From assembly GCA_963754645.1 (NCBI GenBank), contig CAVWGP010000005.1:4185-68184 (forward strand): a stretch of 64,000 nt of DNA, given 5' to 3'. The translations under genes were made by a program, and so were the position numbers. Under the pieces are notes generated by a model that did not search any database, had not been told where the DNA came from, and worked only from the letters and a program-made list of their open reading frames with translations. This stretch comes from CAVWGP01 sp963754645 (GTDB lineage: Bacteria; Pseudomonadota; Alphaproteobacteria; Bin65). This document shows, piece by piece, positions 40,625-49,589 of this stretch (position 1 is its first letter; the number at the start of each line of letters is the position of its first letter).

Positions 40625-41074
40625 TTAGCCGGAAATCTCCGGCTCGACGAGCCGCGCCAGGTTCCGTAGCGATTCCTGCCAGCCGAGATAGCACGCTTCC
40701 AGCGGGATGATGTCCGGCAAGCCTTCCTGCACGATGGTCAGCTCGGTGCCGACCGACACTTTTTTCAGCGTCACCGTGACCTGGATTTCCCCGGCCAGAT
40801 TGGGGTCGTCGAAATTGTCCGTGTAGCGCAGACGCTCGTTGGGCACCAGCTCGCGGTAGTCCCCGCCGAACGAGATCGTCGCTCCGGTGGTGAAGTTCGT
40901 GAAGGACATTCTGAATGTGCCGCCGATCTTGGCATCCATGTGATGCACCTTGGCCGTGAAGCCGTTCGGCGGCAGCCATCGCGCCATGGCATCCGGCTCA
41001 AGGAACGCGCGATAGACCTTCTCCGGCTTCGCGGCCAGAACGCGGTGCAGGCGAACGGTGTTTGTCGTCGGCAT
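40625..41074 (-). CDS. SRPBCC/AHSA1-family protein
   Basis: A 149-residue START-like (SRPBCC, Aha1-type) protein with a deep hydrophobic pocket in its family. Typical blocks are VHRVLAAKPEKVYRAF-like at the N-terminus (RLHRVLAAKPEKVYRAFLEP), MARWLPPNGF, and the C-terminal EACYLGWQESLRNLARLVEP. The ATG 41074 is preceded by GAAAGGAG. Ligand and role are unknown. It is convergent with the flavoprotein gene and upstream of the IS481 element, with no operon partner. Confidence 0.85.
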   Translation of the reverse strand: MPTTNTVRLHRVLAAKPEKVYRAFLEPDAMARWLPPNGFTAKVHHMDAKIGGTFRMSFTNFTTGATISFGGDYRELVPNERLRYTDNFDDPNLAGEIQVTVTLKKVSVGTELTIVQEGLPDIIPLEACYLGWQESLRNLARLVEPEISG

Positions 41075-41181
41075 GGTCGATGCTCCTTTCGCTCGGTTGC
41101 GCAACAATGAAGACACCCTGGAAAAGCTGCAACGGCGGCGATGGCTATATCCCTTGGAAGCACTGCGCATTGCTACCCGAG

Positions 41182-41217
41182 CCCCCACCCGGCCTCCCCC
41201 TGAACGGGGGAGGTGAA
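41182..41217. repeat. 36-bp repeat with hairpin, copy A
   Basis: An exact 36-bp copy of the sequence at 42,554-42,589, with the same orientation. It contains CTCCCCCTGAACGGGGGAG, a stem of about eight pairs. The two copies bracket the IS481 element at distances of 12 and 4 bp. Confidence 0.85.
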
Positions 41218-41229
41218 TAAAAGCTGAGC

Positions 41230-42549
41230 AACCGGAGAGATCGTTGACACTATGGACCGGATACATCGTTGACAGGTTCCGGGATTTGTTGCGCAGCCCC
41301 TTTGCGCCGGCCCGGCCGGGCCGGCGCAAAGGGGCGCAGCTTGCGTGTTCGGCGATCGATGAGGCCGAGGGGATGATCGGCGAAGCGGACGATCCAATCG
41401 CCGCGGTCTGTTTCGGCGATACCGACCGGTTCGCCGACGAGAGCTTCGCTGACGAAGATGAGTTCGCCGCCCCACTTGATCTCGCCATTGGAGCGCACCC
41501 GCCGCACAGCGTGATCGGCGTCATAATGCGGCTCCTCAAGGCGCGCGGGATAAGGGCGTGGGCTCGGCCGGTAGCGGCTGGCAGGGGTTTCCTGGCCGAG
41601 AGCCTCGTGCGGCCGCTCGTGGTTATAGACGGTCCGGAAACGCTCGAAGCTTCGCTGCTGGGCGGCCAGCGTTTCGGCCGGCGGCCTGGCGGTTTCCGCC
41701 TTGAGCGTGCCATGCATGCGCTCGTGCCGGCCGTTCTGCTGGGGCGATCCGGGATCGATGCGTTCGAGCCGGATGCCGAGCTTGATCCACTTCACCGAAA
41801 GCCGGGTGAGCCCGCCGGCCCCGCTGCTGGCGAAAGGCGGCCCATTGTCGGAGCGCAGTGCGAACGGCAAGCCGTACTCGCGAAAAGCGGCGTCGGTCAC
41901 GGGATCCACGCCCGCGGTGGTGGGCGCCACCGTCTGGCAGACGAGCAGATAGCGGCTGTCGGCATCGCTGAGTGTCAGCGGATCGCAGCGCGCCCCATCG
42001 CCGGTGCGGAACCAGCCCTTGAAATCGATGCCCCACAGGTCGTTTGGCTGATGCACCGGCGCGAACGGCTGGCTCAGCGGCATCGGCACGCGCCGTCGTC
42101 GGCGCGACGGGATCAGTCCCTCGCGGCGCAGCAGATCCCCCATCGAGGAATTTGCCGGCCAGGCCGTCGCCGGCGCCTGCCGAGCCAGCACCGCACGCAG
42201 CTTCTTGGGACCCCAGCTCGGATGCTTGCTCCGCAACGCGATGATCGCGTCCGCGATCTCAGCCGCCATCGTCCGCCCGGCCCGATGCGGCGCCCGCGAG
42301 CGCGGCGCCAAGCCCGCGACGCCTTCCGCCCGGTAACGCCGCGCAAGCTCGTGGCCCCATTGCCGACTGATCCCGAATGCTCGGCACAGCGCCGCCATCG
42401 TCTCTTCACCTTCCAAGTAGGTCGCCACGAATCGAATCGTCTCGTCCAAAACACAGGTCTCCTTGAATGGCATCGGCAAAGCTCCCTCTGCCGACAAGAA
42501 AACCTGTCAACGATGTATCCGGTCTACTCCGTCAACTATCTATCCGGTT
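41230..42549 (-). mobile_element. IS481-family insertion sequence
   Basis: An element of about 1.3 kb with 49-bp terminal inverted repeats at 41,230-41,278 and 42,501-42,549, matching at about 42 of 49 positions, the inner 24 perfectly. Each end holds two copies of a motif like CCGGATACATCGTTGAC, probably transposase-binding sites. One transposase gene fills the interior. The outer boundaries could extend a few bases further. Confidence 0.85.
41250..42473 (-). CDS. IS481-family DDE transposase
   Basis: An intact 407-residue transposase. The N-terminal helix-turn-helix (ETMAALCRAFGISRQWGHEL) is followed by an rve integrase core with Asp in WGIDFKGWFRTG, Asp in LRSDNGPPFAS and Glu in GRHERMHGTLKAE. 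A DUF-like C-terminal strand region follows. I chose ATG 42473, which has GGGAG upstream, over TTG 42497. The stop codon lies within the terminal inverted repeat. All catalytic residues are present, so the element may still be active. Confidence 0.9.
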   Translation of the reverse strand: MPFKETCVLDETIRFVATYLEGEETMAALCRAFGISRQWGHELARRYRAEGVAGLAPRSRAPHRAGRTMAAEIADAIIALRSKHPSWGPKKLRAVLARQAPATAWPANSSMGDLLRREGLIPSRRRRRVPMPLSQPFAPVHQPNDLWGIDFKGWFRTGDGARCDPLTLSDADSRYLLVCQTVAPTTAGVDPVTDAAFREYGLPFALRSDNGPPFASSGAGGLTRLSVKWIKLGIRLERIDPGSPQQNGRHERMHGTLKAETARPPAETLAAQQRSFERFRTVYNHERPHEALGQETPASRYRPSPRPYPARLEEPHYDADHAVRRVRSNGEIKWGGELIFVSEALVGEPVGIAETDRGDWIVRFADHPLGLIDRRTRKLRPFAPARPGRRKGAAQQIPEPVNDVSGP

Positions 42550-42553
42550 CGGA

Positions 42554-42589
42554 CCCCCACCCGGCCTCCCCCTGAACGGGGGAGGTGAA
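42554..42589. repeat. 36-bp repeat with hairpin, copy B
   Basis: Identical over 36 bp to copy A at 41,182. A direct repeat this long is far beyond the usual 5-8 bp target duplication of IS481, so it more likely reflects insertion between or into pre-existing REP-like repeats. Confidence 0.85.
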
Positions 42590-42612
42590 GAACAGCGTCG
42601 CTCCTCCTCTTA

Positions 42613-42668
42613 TCGCCTCCCCCGCTCAGGGGGAGGTCGCCGCGCCCTGGCGCGGCGGGTGGGGGCTG
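42613..42668. repeat. Inverted, longer relative of the 36-bp repeat, copy C
   Basis: Read on the minus strand this starts CCCCCACCCG and ends with CTCCCCCTGAGCGGGGGAG, like copies A and B, but it carries an extra internal stem (GCCGCGCC/GGCGCGGC). It lies 23 bp from copy B in the opposite orientation. Confidence 0.75.
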
Positions 42669-42689
42669 TTGAACAAGGGCGAAGCGGCA

Positions 42690-43165
42690 GCATACATACA
42701 CGTACAAATTCATGTACGTCTTTAAGTACACATTTGGCGATTGCCATTGTCGTCCGGCAACGCTGAGAGCGCCGAAGGTGATCATCGCCTGCTCATCGTG
42801 CCCGAAGATGATCATCGCCAAAAATGAGCATCTTCCGGAATCATTGGATTTTTTTCGGGGCTTACTGTCAATATATAGGCATTAAATCCCGTACGTCCGC
42901 AATATATTGTGAAAAACGCCGAAGGTGATCATCAAGCCCGTATTTCCCAACACACACAAATGATCATCTTCGCCAATCATTGGATTTTTTGCCGCCAGCC
43001 TGGCCAATTCCGAGCCCAAAATCCAGCCTTGCCGCGAACAGCCGGCCCTGGAAATAGGGCGCCGAAAACGGGCACGCGTACGGACACGAACGACTGATTT
43101 CACAAAAACCCATACACGTACAAACCACTCAGGTTCAACCGTACGGTACAAGCCCTGGCCTAACC
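42690..43165. other. Gene-less AT-richer region with direct and inverted repeats
   Basis: No gene could be supported here. Two imperfect direct repeats of about 80-90 bp start near 42,770 and 42,917. Each opens GCCGAAGGTGATCATC, has a second GATCATC, and ends AATCATTGGATTTTTT. At the outer sides lie ACGTACA...TGTACGT (42,710-42,729) and CCGTACGG near 43,138, with CATACACGTACAAA on both sides. The arrangement resembles the worn ends or internal repeats of a mobile element. Confidence 0.6.
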
Positions 43166-43170
43166 CGGCC

Positions 43171-44720
43171 TCACGCCAACCCCTTCACCGCGATCTCCTC
43201 GCGGCGCTTGGCGATATAGGCGTCGATGGCTTCGAGCCGGGCGGGGTCGAGGGCGGGCGGCTGGTAGTGCTCCAGCAGGCGCTTCCAGATGGCGTTGGCG
43301 CGCTTGGTCGCGTCCAGGCTGCCGGCTTCGGCCCAGGCCTCGAAGTTTTTCACGTCCGAGACCAGCGGGCGGTGGAAGGCGTGTTCGAAGCGCGCCATGG
43401 TGTGGGCGGAGCCGAAGATGGTGGCCGCCGGGCGGCGATGTCCTTGATGGCGTCGAAGGCCAGGGCCTCGTCGCCGAGATCGAGCGGCGCCAGCCAGGCG
43501 CGCATCGTGCTCCAGCATCTCGGCGTCGATCACGCCTTCTCGAAGCTCGCGCACAAGCCGCCCTCGAGCCAGCCGGTGCCGTGATGCAGCATGTTGGTGT
43601 GCGACATGACGCAGGCCCAGATCGACATGGCGCTCTCATAGGTCGCCTGGGCGTCGACAGGTTGGAGGCGTTCACGTTGCTGGCGCGGTAGGGCAGCTCG
43701 TGGCGCCGCGCGAGCTGGCCGCCGATGATGGTGGCGCGGACATATTCCGGCGTGCCGAAGAACGGCGCGCCCGGTGCGCATATCGACATTCGAGGTGAAG
43801 CCGCCATAGATCGCGGGCGTGCCGGGCCGCACCATTTGCGTGAAGGCGATGACGCCCAGGGCCTCGGCGTGCTGCTGGGCGAGCGCGCCGGCGATGGTGA
43901 TCGGCGCCATGGCGCCGGCCAGCGTGAAGGGGGTGACGCAGACCGCCTGGCCGTTCTCGGCCAGCGCCATCAACCCGCCGATCAGCTCCTTGTCGACGCG
44001 GCGCGGCGAGTTGGTGTTGGTGATCGTGTAGGTGCCGGGCTCGCCGCGCCATCTCCTCGCGCGAGATGCCGCGGGCGAGGGCGAAGATGGCGATCGCGTC
44101 GCGCACCCGGTCGCGGCCGATGCCGCGCGCGCCGAACACGCGGTCGGTGAGCGTGACCTGGGCGCGGTGCATGTCGAGATGGCGGGTCGGCACCGGCAGG
44201 TCCTGCGCCTCGACCTGGGTGCCGCCGGCGAAATGCACGCAGGTGAGGCTCTGCTGCAGCTTGATCAGGTCGCATTGGTCGGCGAAGGTGCCGGGCCGGC
44301 GGCCGCGGTCGAGATCGGAGACGTTGGGCGCGCCGCCGACCGTGTGGATGTTGATCCAGTTGCCGCCGAGATGAGGTTGCGCTCCGGGTTGCGCGCATGC
44401 AGCGTGAATTCCGCCGGCGCCTTGGCGACGTAGGTCTTGACCAGGTCGCGGTCCATGCGCACGAGGCCGGTGGCGCGGTCGACGACCTTGGCGCCGTGCT
44501 TTTCCAGGATGGCGACGGCCTCCGGGCTCATGAATTCGAGGCCGAGCTCTTCGAGCACGCGGAACGCCGTCGCCTCGATGCGGTCGAGCCCGTCGTCGTC
44601 GAGCAGGGCCAGCGGCGGCAGCGGATTGCGCCAGCGCGCCCAGGGCGGCTGCGGCACCGCGTCCGCCGCCTCGGCCCGGCGCCGCGCCCGGCGCTCGGAG
44701 GCGCCCCGCTCGCCCGCCAT
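43171..44720 (-). pseudogene. MttB-family corrinoid methyltransferase, second copy, many frameshifts
   Basis: A relative of the intact protein at 26,802, recognisable in pieces over its full length. These are HARNPERNL and VDRATGLVRMDRDLVKTYVA near the start, then INIHTVGGAPNVSDLDRGRR, CVTPFTLAGAMAPITIAGAL, YGGFTSNVDMRTG, GTPEYVRATIIGGQLARRHE and AIWKRLLEHYQPPALDP near the end. At least six frame changes are needed. The pieces keep order and conserved residues, so dense indel errors are at least as likely as decay. The start at 44720 is 11 bp after the corrinoid-protein stop; the pair is a typical methyltransferase/corrinoid unit. Confidence 0.8.
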
Positions 44721-44731
44721 GTCCGCCTACC

Positions 44732-45436
<705 letters not shown>

Positions 45437-45551
45437 TGGTTAATCCCATTGTCGCGCAAGCCCGGATCGCCAGGGCCGGAGAGGTATAGGTGAAAGGCGG
45501 CGGTTTTCCTACCCCCATGGCGCCGGGCGCGGTGCGCGCCGATGCCGTGCC

Positions 45552-46570
45552 TCAGGCGAAGCGCAGGCGCTGGCCGATGCCGAGCCGCGCCGCCTTTTCG
45601 AGCATGGCGTGGCCGAGCGCGATGTCGGAGAGCGACAGGCCGCGATGCCAGAGCAGGATGGTCTCGTCGTCGCGCTCGCGGCCCGGCTTCGGGCCGGCGA
45701 CGACTGGCCGAGTTCGGCGTGGAAATTCTTCTCCGAAAGCCGGCCCGCTATCGACGTGCTGCGCGCAGCGCGCCCTTGGTGCCGCGCGCTGGCCCCAATC
45801 GTCCATCAGGATTTTGTCCATGATGTCGGTGAGCGACAGCTCGACGGCGCTCATCGTGCCATAGGGCATGACCAGCGCGCCCGTCTTGATCCACGCGGTC
45901 TTGAGCAGCGGCTCGGGCTCGACCAGGCGCGAGGCCTCGACGACGATGTCGGCGCCGCGGACGCAGCTCTCCCAATCGGCGGTCACGACGACTGTCTTGC
46001 CGAGATCGCGGCGCAGGCGCTCGCCGAAGCGCTTGCGGCTTTCCTTGCGCCGCGAATGGACGCGGATTTCGTCGAAATCGAACAGCCGGCGCATCAGCCG
46101 CACGTTCCAATAGGCCGTGCCGCGCGCGCCGATATGGCCGAGAATTTTCGCGTTCTTGCGCGCCAGATATTTGGCGCCGATCGCCGAGACCGCGCCGGTG
46201 CGCATGTCGGTGAGGCGTGCTGGCCTCGAGGATCGCCTGCGGCGCGCCGTTGGCGCGGGTTCAAACAGCAGCAGCGTGCCCAGTTCCGAGGGCAGGTCTT
46301 CCTTGTAGTTGTCAAGTAGAAATCGCGAAATCACCTTGACGCCGGCGCGCTTGACGGCGCCATGGATCGCGCCGCGCAGCACGTTGAAGTGGCCGGGCAC
46401 GCTTGGCGTCGGGCGTCAGGTGCATGCGCGGCTCGATCACGGTCTCGCCGCGGCCTTGCGCCGCCAGCGCCCTTCGATGGCGCCGAGGATCTCGTCGTCG
46501 GTCAGCGCCAGCGCCTCGACGTCGAGGCGGTTGAGGAAGGTGACGTAGATCGGCGGACTGTTTTCGGCAT
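45552..46570 (-). pseudogene. Ornithine cyclodeaminase/mu-crystallin-family protein, several frameshifts
   Basis: A Rossmann-fold NAD(P)-dependent OCD-family protein, about 330 residues after correction. Pieces in order are PPIYVTFLNRLDVEALALTD near 46,530, VIEPRMHLTPDAK near 46,430, GHFNVLRGAIHGAVKRAGVK, LTDMRTGAVSAIGAKYLARK (the family signature), KILGHIGARGTAYWNVRLM and SLSDIALGHAMLEKAARLG. At least three frame changes are needed, the clearest near 46,400, 46,240 and 45,730. The 5' end is approximate. The family includes deaminases and imine reductases. Its place beside the methyltransferase and corrinoid genes suggests work on the demethylated amine. Confidence 0.7.
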
Positions 46571-46671
46571 AGCTTGCATCGGCGGGCCTTCGGTTGTCGG
46601 CAACCTTTATCGCCAAGCCGGTCGCAATCCGCAACCAGCCATGCTATCCGCCGCATCGGGGAGACCAGATC

Positions 46672-46746
46672 ATGGCCGAACGCATCGTCATCTATTGGCG
46701 CGACATCCCGGCGCAAGTCATCGTCCGCGCCGGGCGCAAATCCAGC
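46672..46746 (+). pseudogene. 'Virulence factor'-family small protein (PF13769-like), cut off at the contig join
   Basis: Only about 25 residues are present: MAERIVIYWRDIPAQVIVRA and a few more, beginning at ATG 46672 with GGGGAGA upstream. This opening is typical of a small protein named 'virulence factor' in databases that usually sits in alphaproteobacterial methyltransferase/corrinoid operons; its function is unknown. The frame does not end in a stop. The sequence changes to an unrelated actinobacterial gene at about 46,745. Confidence 0.6.
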
Positions 46747-46752
46747 GAACCT
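46737..46752. other. Probable chimeric join between two genomes
   Basis: The left side ends inside a small alphaproteobacterial protein and the right side begins inside an iron-containing redox enzyme. Neither gene has its other half. Gene content changes completely across this point. No insertion sequence, tRNA, integrase or repeat marks the boundary. Confidence 0.75.
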
Positions 46753-47119
46753 CGTCAGCTTCTTCGGACTGCATCGTCGCCTGCGCGGAGCGGCGATGGG
46801 GCACCTCGCCCTGTTCGAGCTGACCTCGGCGATCCCGAACCGCCGGTATGGGAACGGACTCCGGCGCCTCGGCTTCGGGACCGCGGTCACGGACTACTAC
46901 GACGAGCACGTCGAGGCGGACTCGGTCCACGACATGATCGCGGCCCACGACCTCGTCGGCTCGCTCGTGAAGGACGAGCCCTGGCTCGCGAGCGACGTTC
47001 TGTTCGGGGCGCATGCGCTCGCGCGCGTCGAACATCGCCTCTCCGTCCACCTGATCGACAGCTGGCGCTCAGCGCGCTCGTCCCTCAGGGGCTGGGCGGC
47101 GTTGCGTCCGACCGGGTAG
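46747..47119 (+). CDS. Iron-containing redox enzyme family protein (heme-oxygenase-like di-iron fold), 3' part only
   Basis: The last 120 or so residues of a helical di-iron protein common in actinobacteria. Recognisable blocks are NLVSFFGLHRRLRGAAMGHL, FELTSAIPNRRYGNGLRRLG and YYDEHVEADSVHDMIAAHDL, where the Glu/His residues would bind iron. The 5' half is missing at the join. The stop at 47117-47119 overlaps the 3' end of the opposing CDGSH gene by about 35 bp. The protein pairs with CDGSH proteins in many actinobacterial genomes, which supports the identification. Confidence 0.75.
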
Positions 47120-47339
47120 CCGGATCGAGAGCGAATCGATGCGTTCCGTCGCACATCGTGCCGAGCCGGCTCGCGCCGCACACGCAGACCGCCACGGTGC
47201 GGCGTTCGCAGAGGATCTCGTTGCCCTCGCCGTCGACGAGGTGCGACGCGCCGCGCACGAGCGCCGGGCCACCGGGGTACCGCCTCACCGTGATGACCGC
47301 GGGGTCGCCCACCACAGCGCATCCCCCCGCCCACGCCAC
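47085..47339 (-). CDS. CDGSH iron-sulfur domain protein
   Basis: A short protein of about 84 residues. The 2Fe-2S motif is CVCGASRLGTMCDGTHRF, the CxC...CDGxH arrangement of the mitoNEET-like family, with three Cys and one His ligand. The start is uncertain: GTG codons at 47339, 47315 and 47312 are in frame, and the family usually begins just before VITVRRYPGGPALVRG. The frame stays open far upstream, which is only antisense to the Crp gene. It converges on and overlaps the iron-containing redox enzyme gene. Confidence 0.8.
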   Translation of the reverse strand: MAWAGGCAVVGDPAVITVRRYPGGPALVRGASHLVDGEGNEILCERRTVAVCVCGASRLGTMCDGTHRFALDPATRSDATPPSP

Positions 47340-47363
47340 GGGACGCCCGGACAGGGGCGGGCG

Positions 47364-48131
47364 ATGACTGATCCACTTCGATCTGCATGGGGGCACGCTA
47401 CCCAGGGGGATAGCTCTGCAAACGGCAACATCCTCCTCGACGCCCTGCCCCCCGTAGATCGGGCCTCGCTGCTGGTGCGCGCTCGCACCGTGCAACTGGT
47501 ATCCGAACAGGTGCTGATCGAGGCGGGAGACCGGATCCATCACGTGGTCTTCCCCGTGACCGCCGTCGTGTCGCTCCTGACGACGCTGCGGGACGGCGCC
47601 GCGGTGGAGACGGCCACGATCGGGCGCGAGGGCGTGCTCGGCGTCGCCCTCTTCCTCCACGACGACCGGGCACCGAACTCCCGCGCCGTGGCGCAGCTCG
47701 CGGGAACCGGGATCGCGGTGGCCGCCGACGACTTCCGAGCCGCTCTGACGGACAGCGCGAAACTCGAAGGGCTGATGTTCTCCTACACGCGGGCGCTCCT
47801 GGTGCAGGTCGCCCAGAGCGTGGCCTGCGCGGCGACACATCCGGTACGCGAGCGGCTGGCGCGATGGCTCCTCCAGACGACCGATCGGGTGGGGTCGGAG
47901 ACGGTGCAGCTCACGCACCAGTTCGTGAGCGACATCCTGGGCGTGCGCCGGGCATCGGTCACCGACGCCCTGCGGAGCCTGCGCCGCACCGGCGCGGTCG
48001 ACACCCGCCGTGGTGCGATCGTGATCGCCGACCGTGCACGCCTCGCCGGGGTGGCTTGCGAGTGCTACGGGGTCCTCCAGGAGGAATACGAACGGATCTA
48101 CGACGCCCCGCGCGACCGGGCCGGCGTTTAG
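47364..48131 (+). CDS. Crp/Fnr-family transcriptional regulator
   Basis: A 255-residue regulator with an N-terminal cyclic-nucleotide-binding-like beta barrel (about residues 25-145) and a C-terminal winged helix (LTHQFVSDILGVRRASVTDA). I do not see the Arg-containing phosphate cassette of true cAMP receptors, nor Fnr-type cysteines, so the effector is unknown. The ATG 47364 follows GGGGCGGG. It is the first intact gene to the right of the join. It lies before a small membrane protein and a STAS/RsbW-type pair, a stress-response neighbourhood. Confidence 0.88.
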   Translation: MTDPLRSAWGHATQGDSSANGNILLDALPPVDRASLLVRARTVQLVSEQVLIEAGDRIHHVVFPVTAVVSLLTTLRDGAAVETATIGREGVLGVALFLHDDRAPNSRAVAQLAGTGIAVAADDFRAALTDSAKLEGLMFSYTRALLVQVAQSVACAATHPVRERLARWLLQTTDRVGSETVQLTHQFVSDILGVRRASVTDALRSLRRTGAVDTRRGAIVIADRARLAGVACECYGVLQEEYERIYDAPRDRAGV

Positions 48132-48204
48132 GGGCGAGGCCTTCCGGGAACCCTCTGCACGAGGCCACCGCGATGCGGTGCGCCGATCACGGAAGGACAA
48201 CGTC

Positions 48205-48384
48205 ATGCAGACCCTTGCAGTGCTCGCCGCGAGCGGCGGCGGCGCCACGATCCTCTGGATCATCGCCGCCATCCTTGTGATCGCCGGGATCGTGGTCGCG
48301 ATCAGAGGGGGCGTCATCGCCGGTCTCGTGCTGATCGCGCTCGGCCTACTCGTCGGCCCCGGCGGCGTCAGCATCTTCAGCTGA
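48205..48384 (+). CDS. Small membrane protein of unknown function
   Basis: A 59-residue protein dominated by two hydrophobic segments (ILWIIAAILVIAGIVVAI and VIAGLVLIALGLLV) and ending GPGGVSIFS. GGAAGGA lies 7 bp before the ATG. Two short helices joined by RGG suggest a hairpin in the cytoplasmic membrane. Not recognised; it sits between a Crp-type regulator and the STAS protein. Confidence 0.65.
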   Translation: MQTLAVLAASGGGATILWIIAAILVIAGIVVAIRGGVIAGLVLIALGLLVGPGGVSIFS

Positions 48385-48508
48385 CGTCGACGGTCACGTG
48401 GATGCCTCGCCCAGGCGCTTCCGGTGGAGGCGCCTGGCGCGGGGCGATCGTCGTTCCAGTCGTCGAGCCGCCCACCCGTGGCCCAGGGCGAGGTACGCTG
48501 CGGACACG

Positions 48509-48859
48509 ATGGCGCTGACGGTCGAACTCGAGACCCGCGACGCCGGTGTGGTGATCGAGCTCGCCGGCGAACTGGATCTTGCGACCGCCCCCATCATCGA
48601 GGAGGCGATCGCCCAAGCCGAGGCCACGCGGCCACCGCTCCTGGTCCTCGATCTCAGCGGACTGACCTTCATGGACTCGACCGGCCTGCGTATCGTGCTG
48701 GCTGCGGACGCCGCGGCCAGGCGCGAGACACGGCGGCTCGTGGTGGTGCGCGGCCCCGACCCCGTGCATCGTGTCTTCCTGATGGCCTTACTCGACCGGC
48801 GGCTCGAGATCGTCGACGACCGAGAGGCGGCCTTCGACGGAACATCGGCGAGATCGTGA
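48509..48859 (+). CDS. STAS-domain anti-sigma factor antagonist
   Basis: A 116-residue STAS protein. The expected phospho-Ser is in TFMDSTGLR, and the N-terminal VIELAGELDLATAPIIEEA strand-helix is typical. Unphosphorylated, such a protein binds its partner kinase and frees a sigma factor. The partner gene begins within its stop codon (GTGA overlap), so the two are co-translated. No sigma factor or PP2C phosphatase gene lies in the window. Confidence 0.9.
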   Translation: MALTVELETRDAGVVIELAGELDLATAPIIEEAIAQAEATRPPLLVLDLSGLTFMDSTGLRIVLAADAAARRETRRLVVVRGPDPVHRVFLMALLDRRLEIVDDREAAFDGTSARS

Positions 48860-49242
48860 GCGCGCAGATCGATCGTTCGTTGGAAGCGGGCGCCGAGGCA
48901 GCATCCCGCGCGCGACGGGCTCTCGCCGACCTCAACGCTCCGTTGCCGGCGTCGGTCCGTCAGGATCTCGAGCTCCTGGTGAGCGAGGTTGTGACGAACG
49001 CTGTCCGGCACGGCGGGGGCGCGGCCGGGTACCCGATCGACATGAGCGTTCGGGTCGACGAGCGACACGTCCGGGTCGAGGTCGCGGACCGGGGGCCAGG
49101 ATTCGAGCCAGATCCGCACCCACCCACGATGTTCCAGGAGTCGGGGTGGGGTCTTTTCCTCGTGGGTCAGCTCAGCGACCGATGGGGGGTCGAGCGGACG
49201 GATCGCGGCGCCTCGGTGTGGTTCGAGATCGATCTCGTTTAG
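48856..49242 (+). CDS. RsbW-like ATP-binding anti-sigma regulatory kinase
   Basis: A GHKL-fold protein of 128 residues. The N box is LELLVSEVVTNAVRHGGG, the G1 box VEVADRGPGFEP, and the G2 region ESGWGLFLVGQLSDRWG. It starts at GTG 48856 overlapping the STAS gene. It would phosphorylate the STAS protein and bind a sigma factor when the antagonist is inactive. The size and motifs match the HATPase_c_2 group of actinobacteria. Confidence 0.9.
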   Translation: MSAQIDRSLEAGAEAASRARRALADLNAPLPASVRQDLELLVSEVVTNAVRHGGGAAGYPIDMSVRVDERHVRVEVADRGPGFEPDPHPPTMFQESGWGLFLVGQLSDRWGVERTDRGASVWFEIDLV

Positions 49243-49589
49243 GGCGTTCGCCGGTCGCTTACCGCTCGGCGGCCTCAGCCCGCGACGCCCGGCCGAGACC
49301 CGTGTCGACGCCTCGAACCGCATCGTGCCGAGGGCAGCTCGATCGACCGTGAGGCGCACATCCGAGCCGATCGCTCCACGACGCCGACGTCGATACCCGC
49401 GGGGCCTTGTGGATCGCGGCCCTGCAGGCGTCCGTGCGCCGCCACGGCCCGTCCCGCGCGCCGCGGAGCCGGCGAGCCAGGCACCGTCGCAGGGACGACG
49501 GGGCAACGGTTCCCGAGGAACCGGGTCGGTGAAAGCACCGGGGCGGACGGGCTCCGTCGGGCTGCTAGCCTGGCCGAGGAGGAGGAACC
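49243..49589. other. Gene-less stretch
   Basis: About 347 bp without a supportable gene. Open frames on both strands are low-complexity and rich in Arg. A GAGGAGGAACC ribosome-binding site for the next gene closes the stretch. It may contain the promoter of the Usp-Rieske gene. Confidence 0.5.

Noticed and set aside
41182..42589. 36-bp repeat as IS481 target-site duplication
   Set aside because: Much longer than the few bases duplicated by this family, and separated from the element ends by unequal gaps.
42690..43165. CRISPR array
   Set aside because: Only two long, imperfect units exist, with no regular short repeats or spacers and no cas genes.
46672..47367. Possible natural horizontal transfer at the join
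   Set aside because: No mobile element, integrase, tRNA or repeat is present and both edge genes are truncated, which fits assembly chimerism better.
47085..48374. A 429-codon minus-strand open frame
   Set aside because: Everything upstream of the CDGSH domain is antisense to the Crp/Fnr gene and Arg-rich without domain features.
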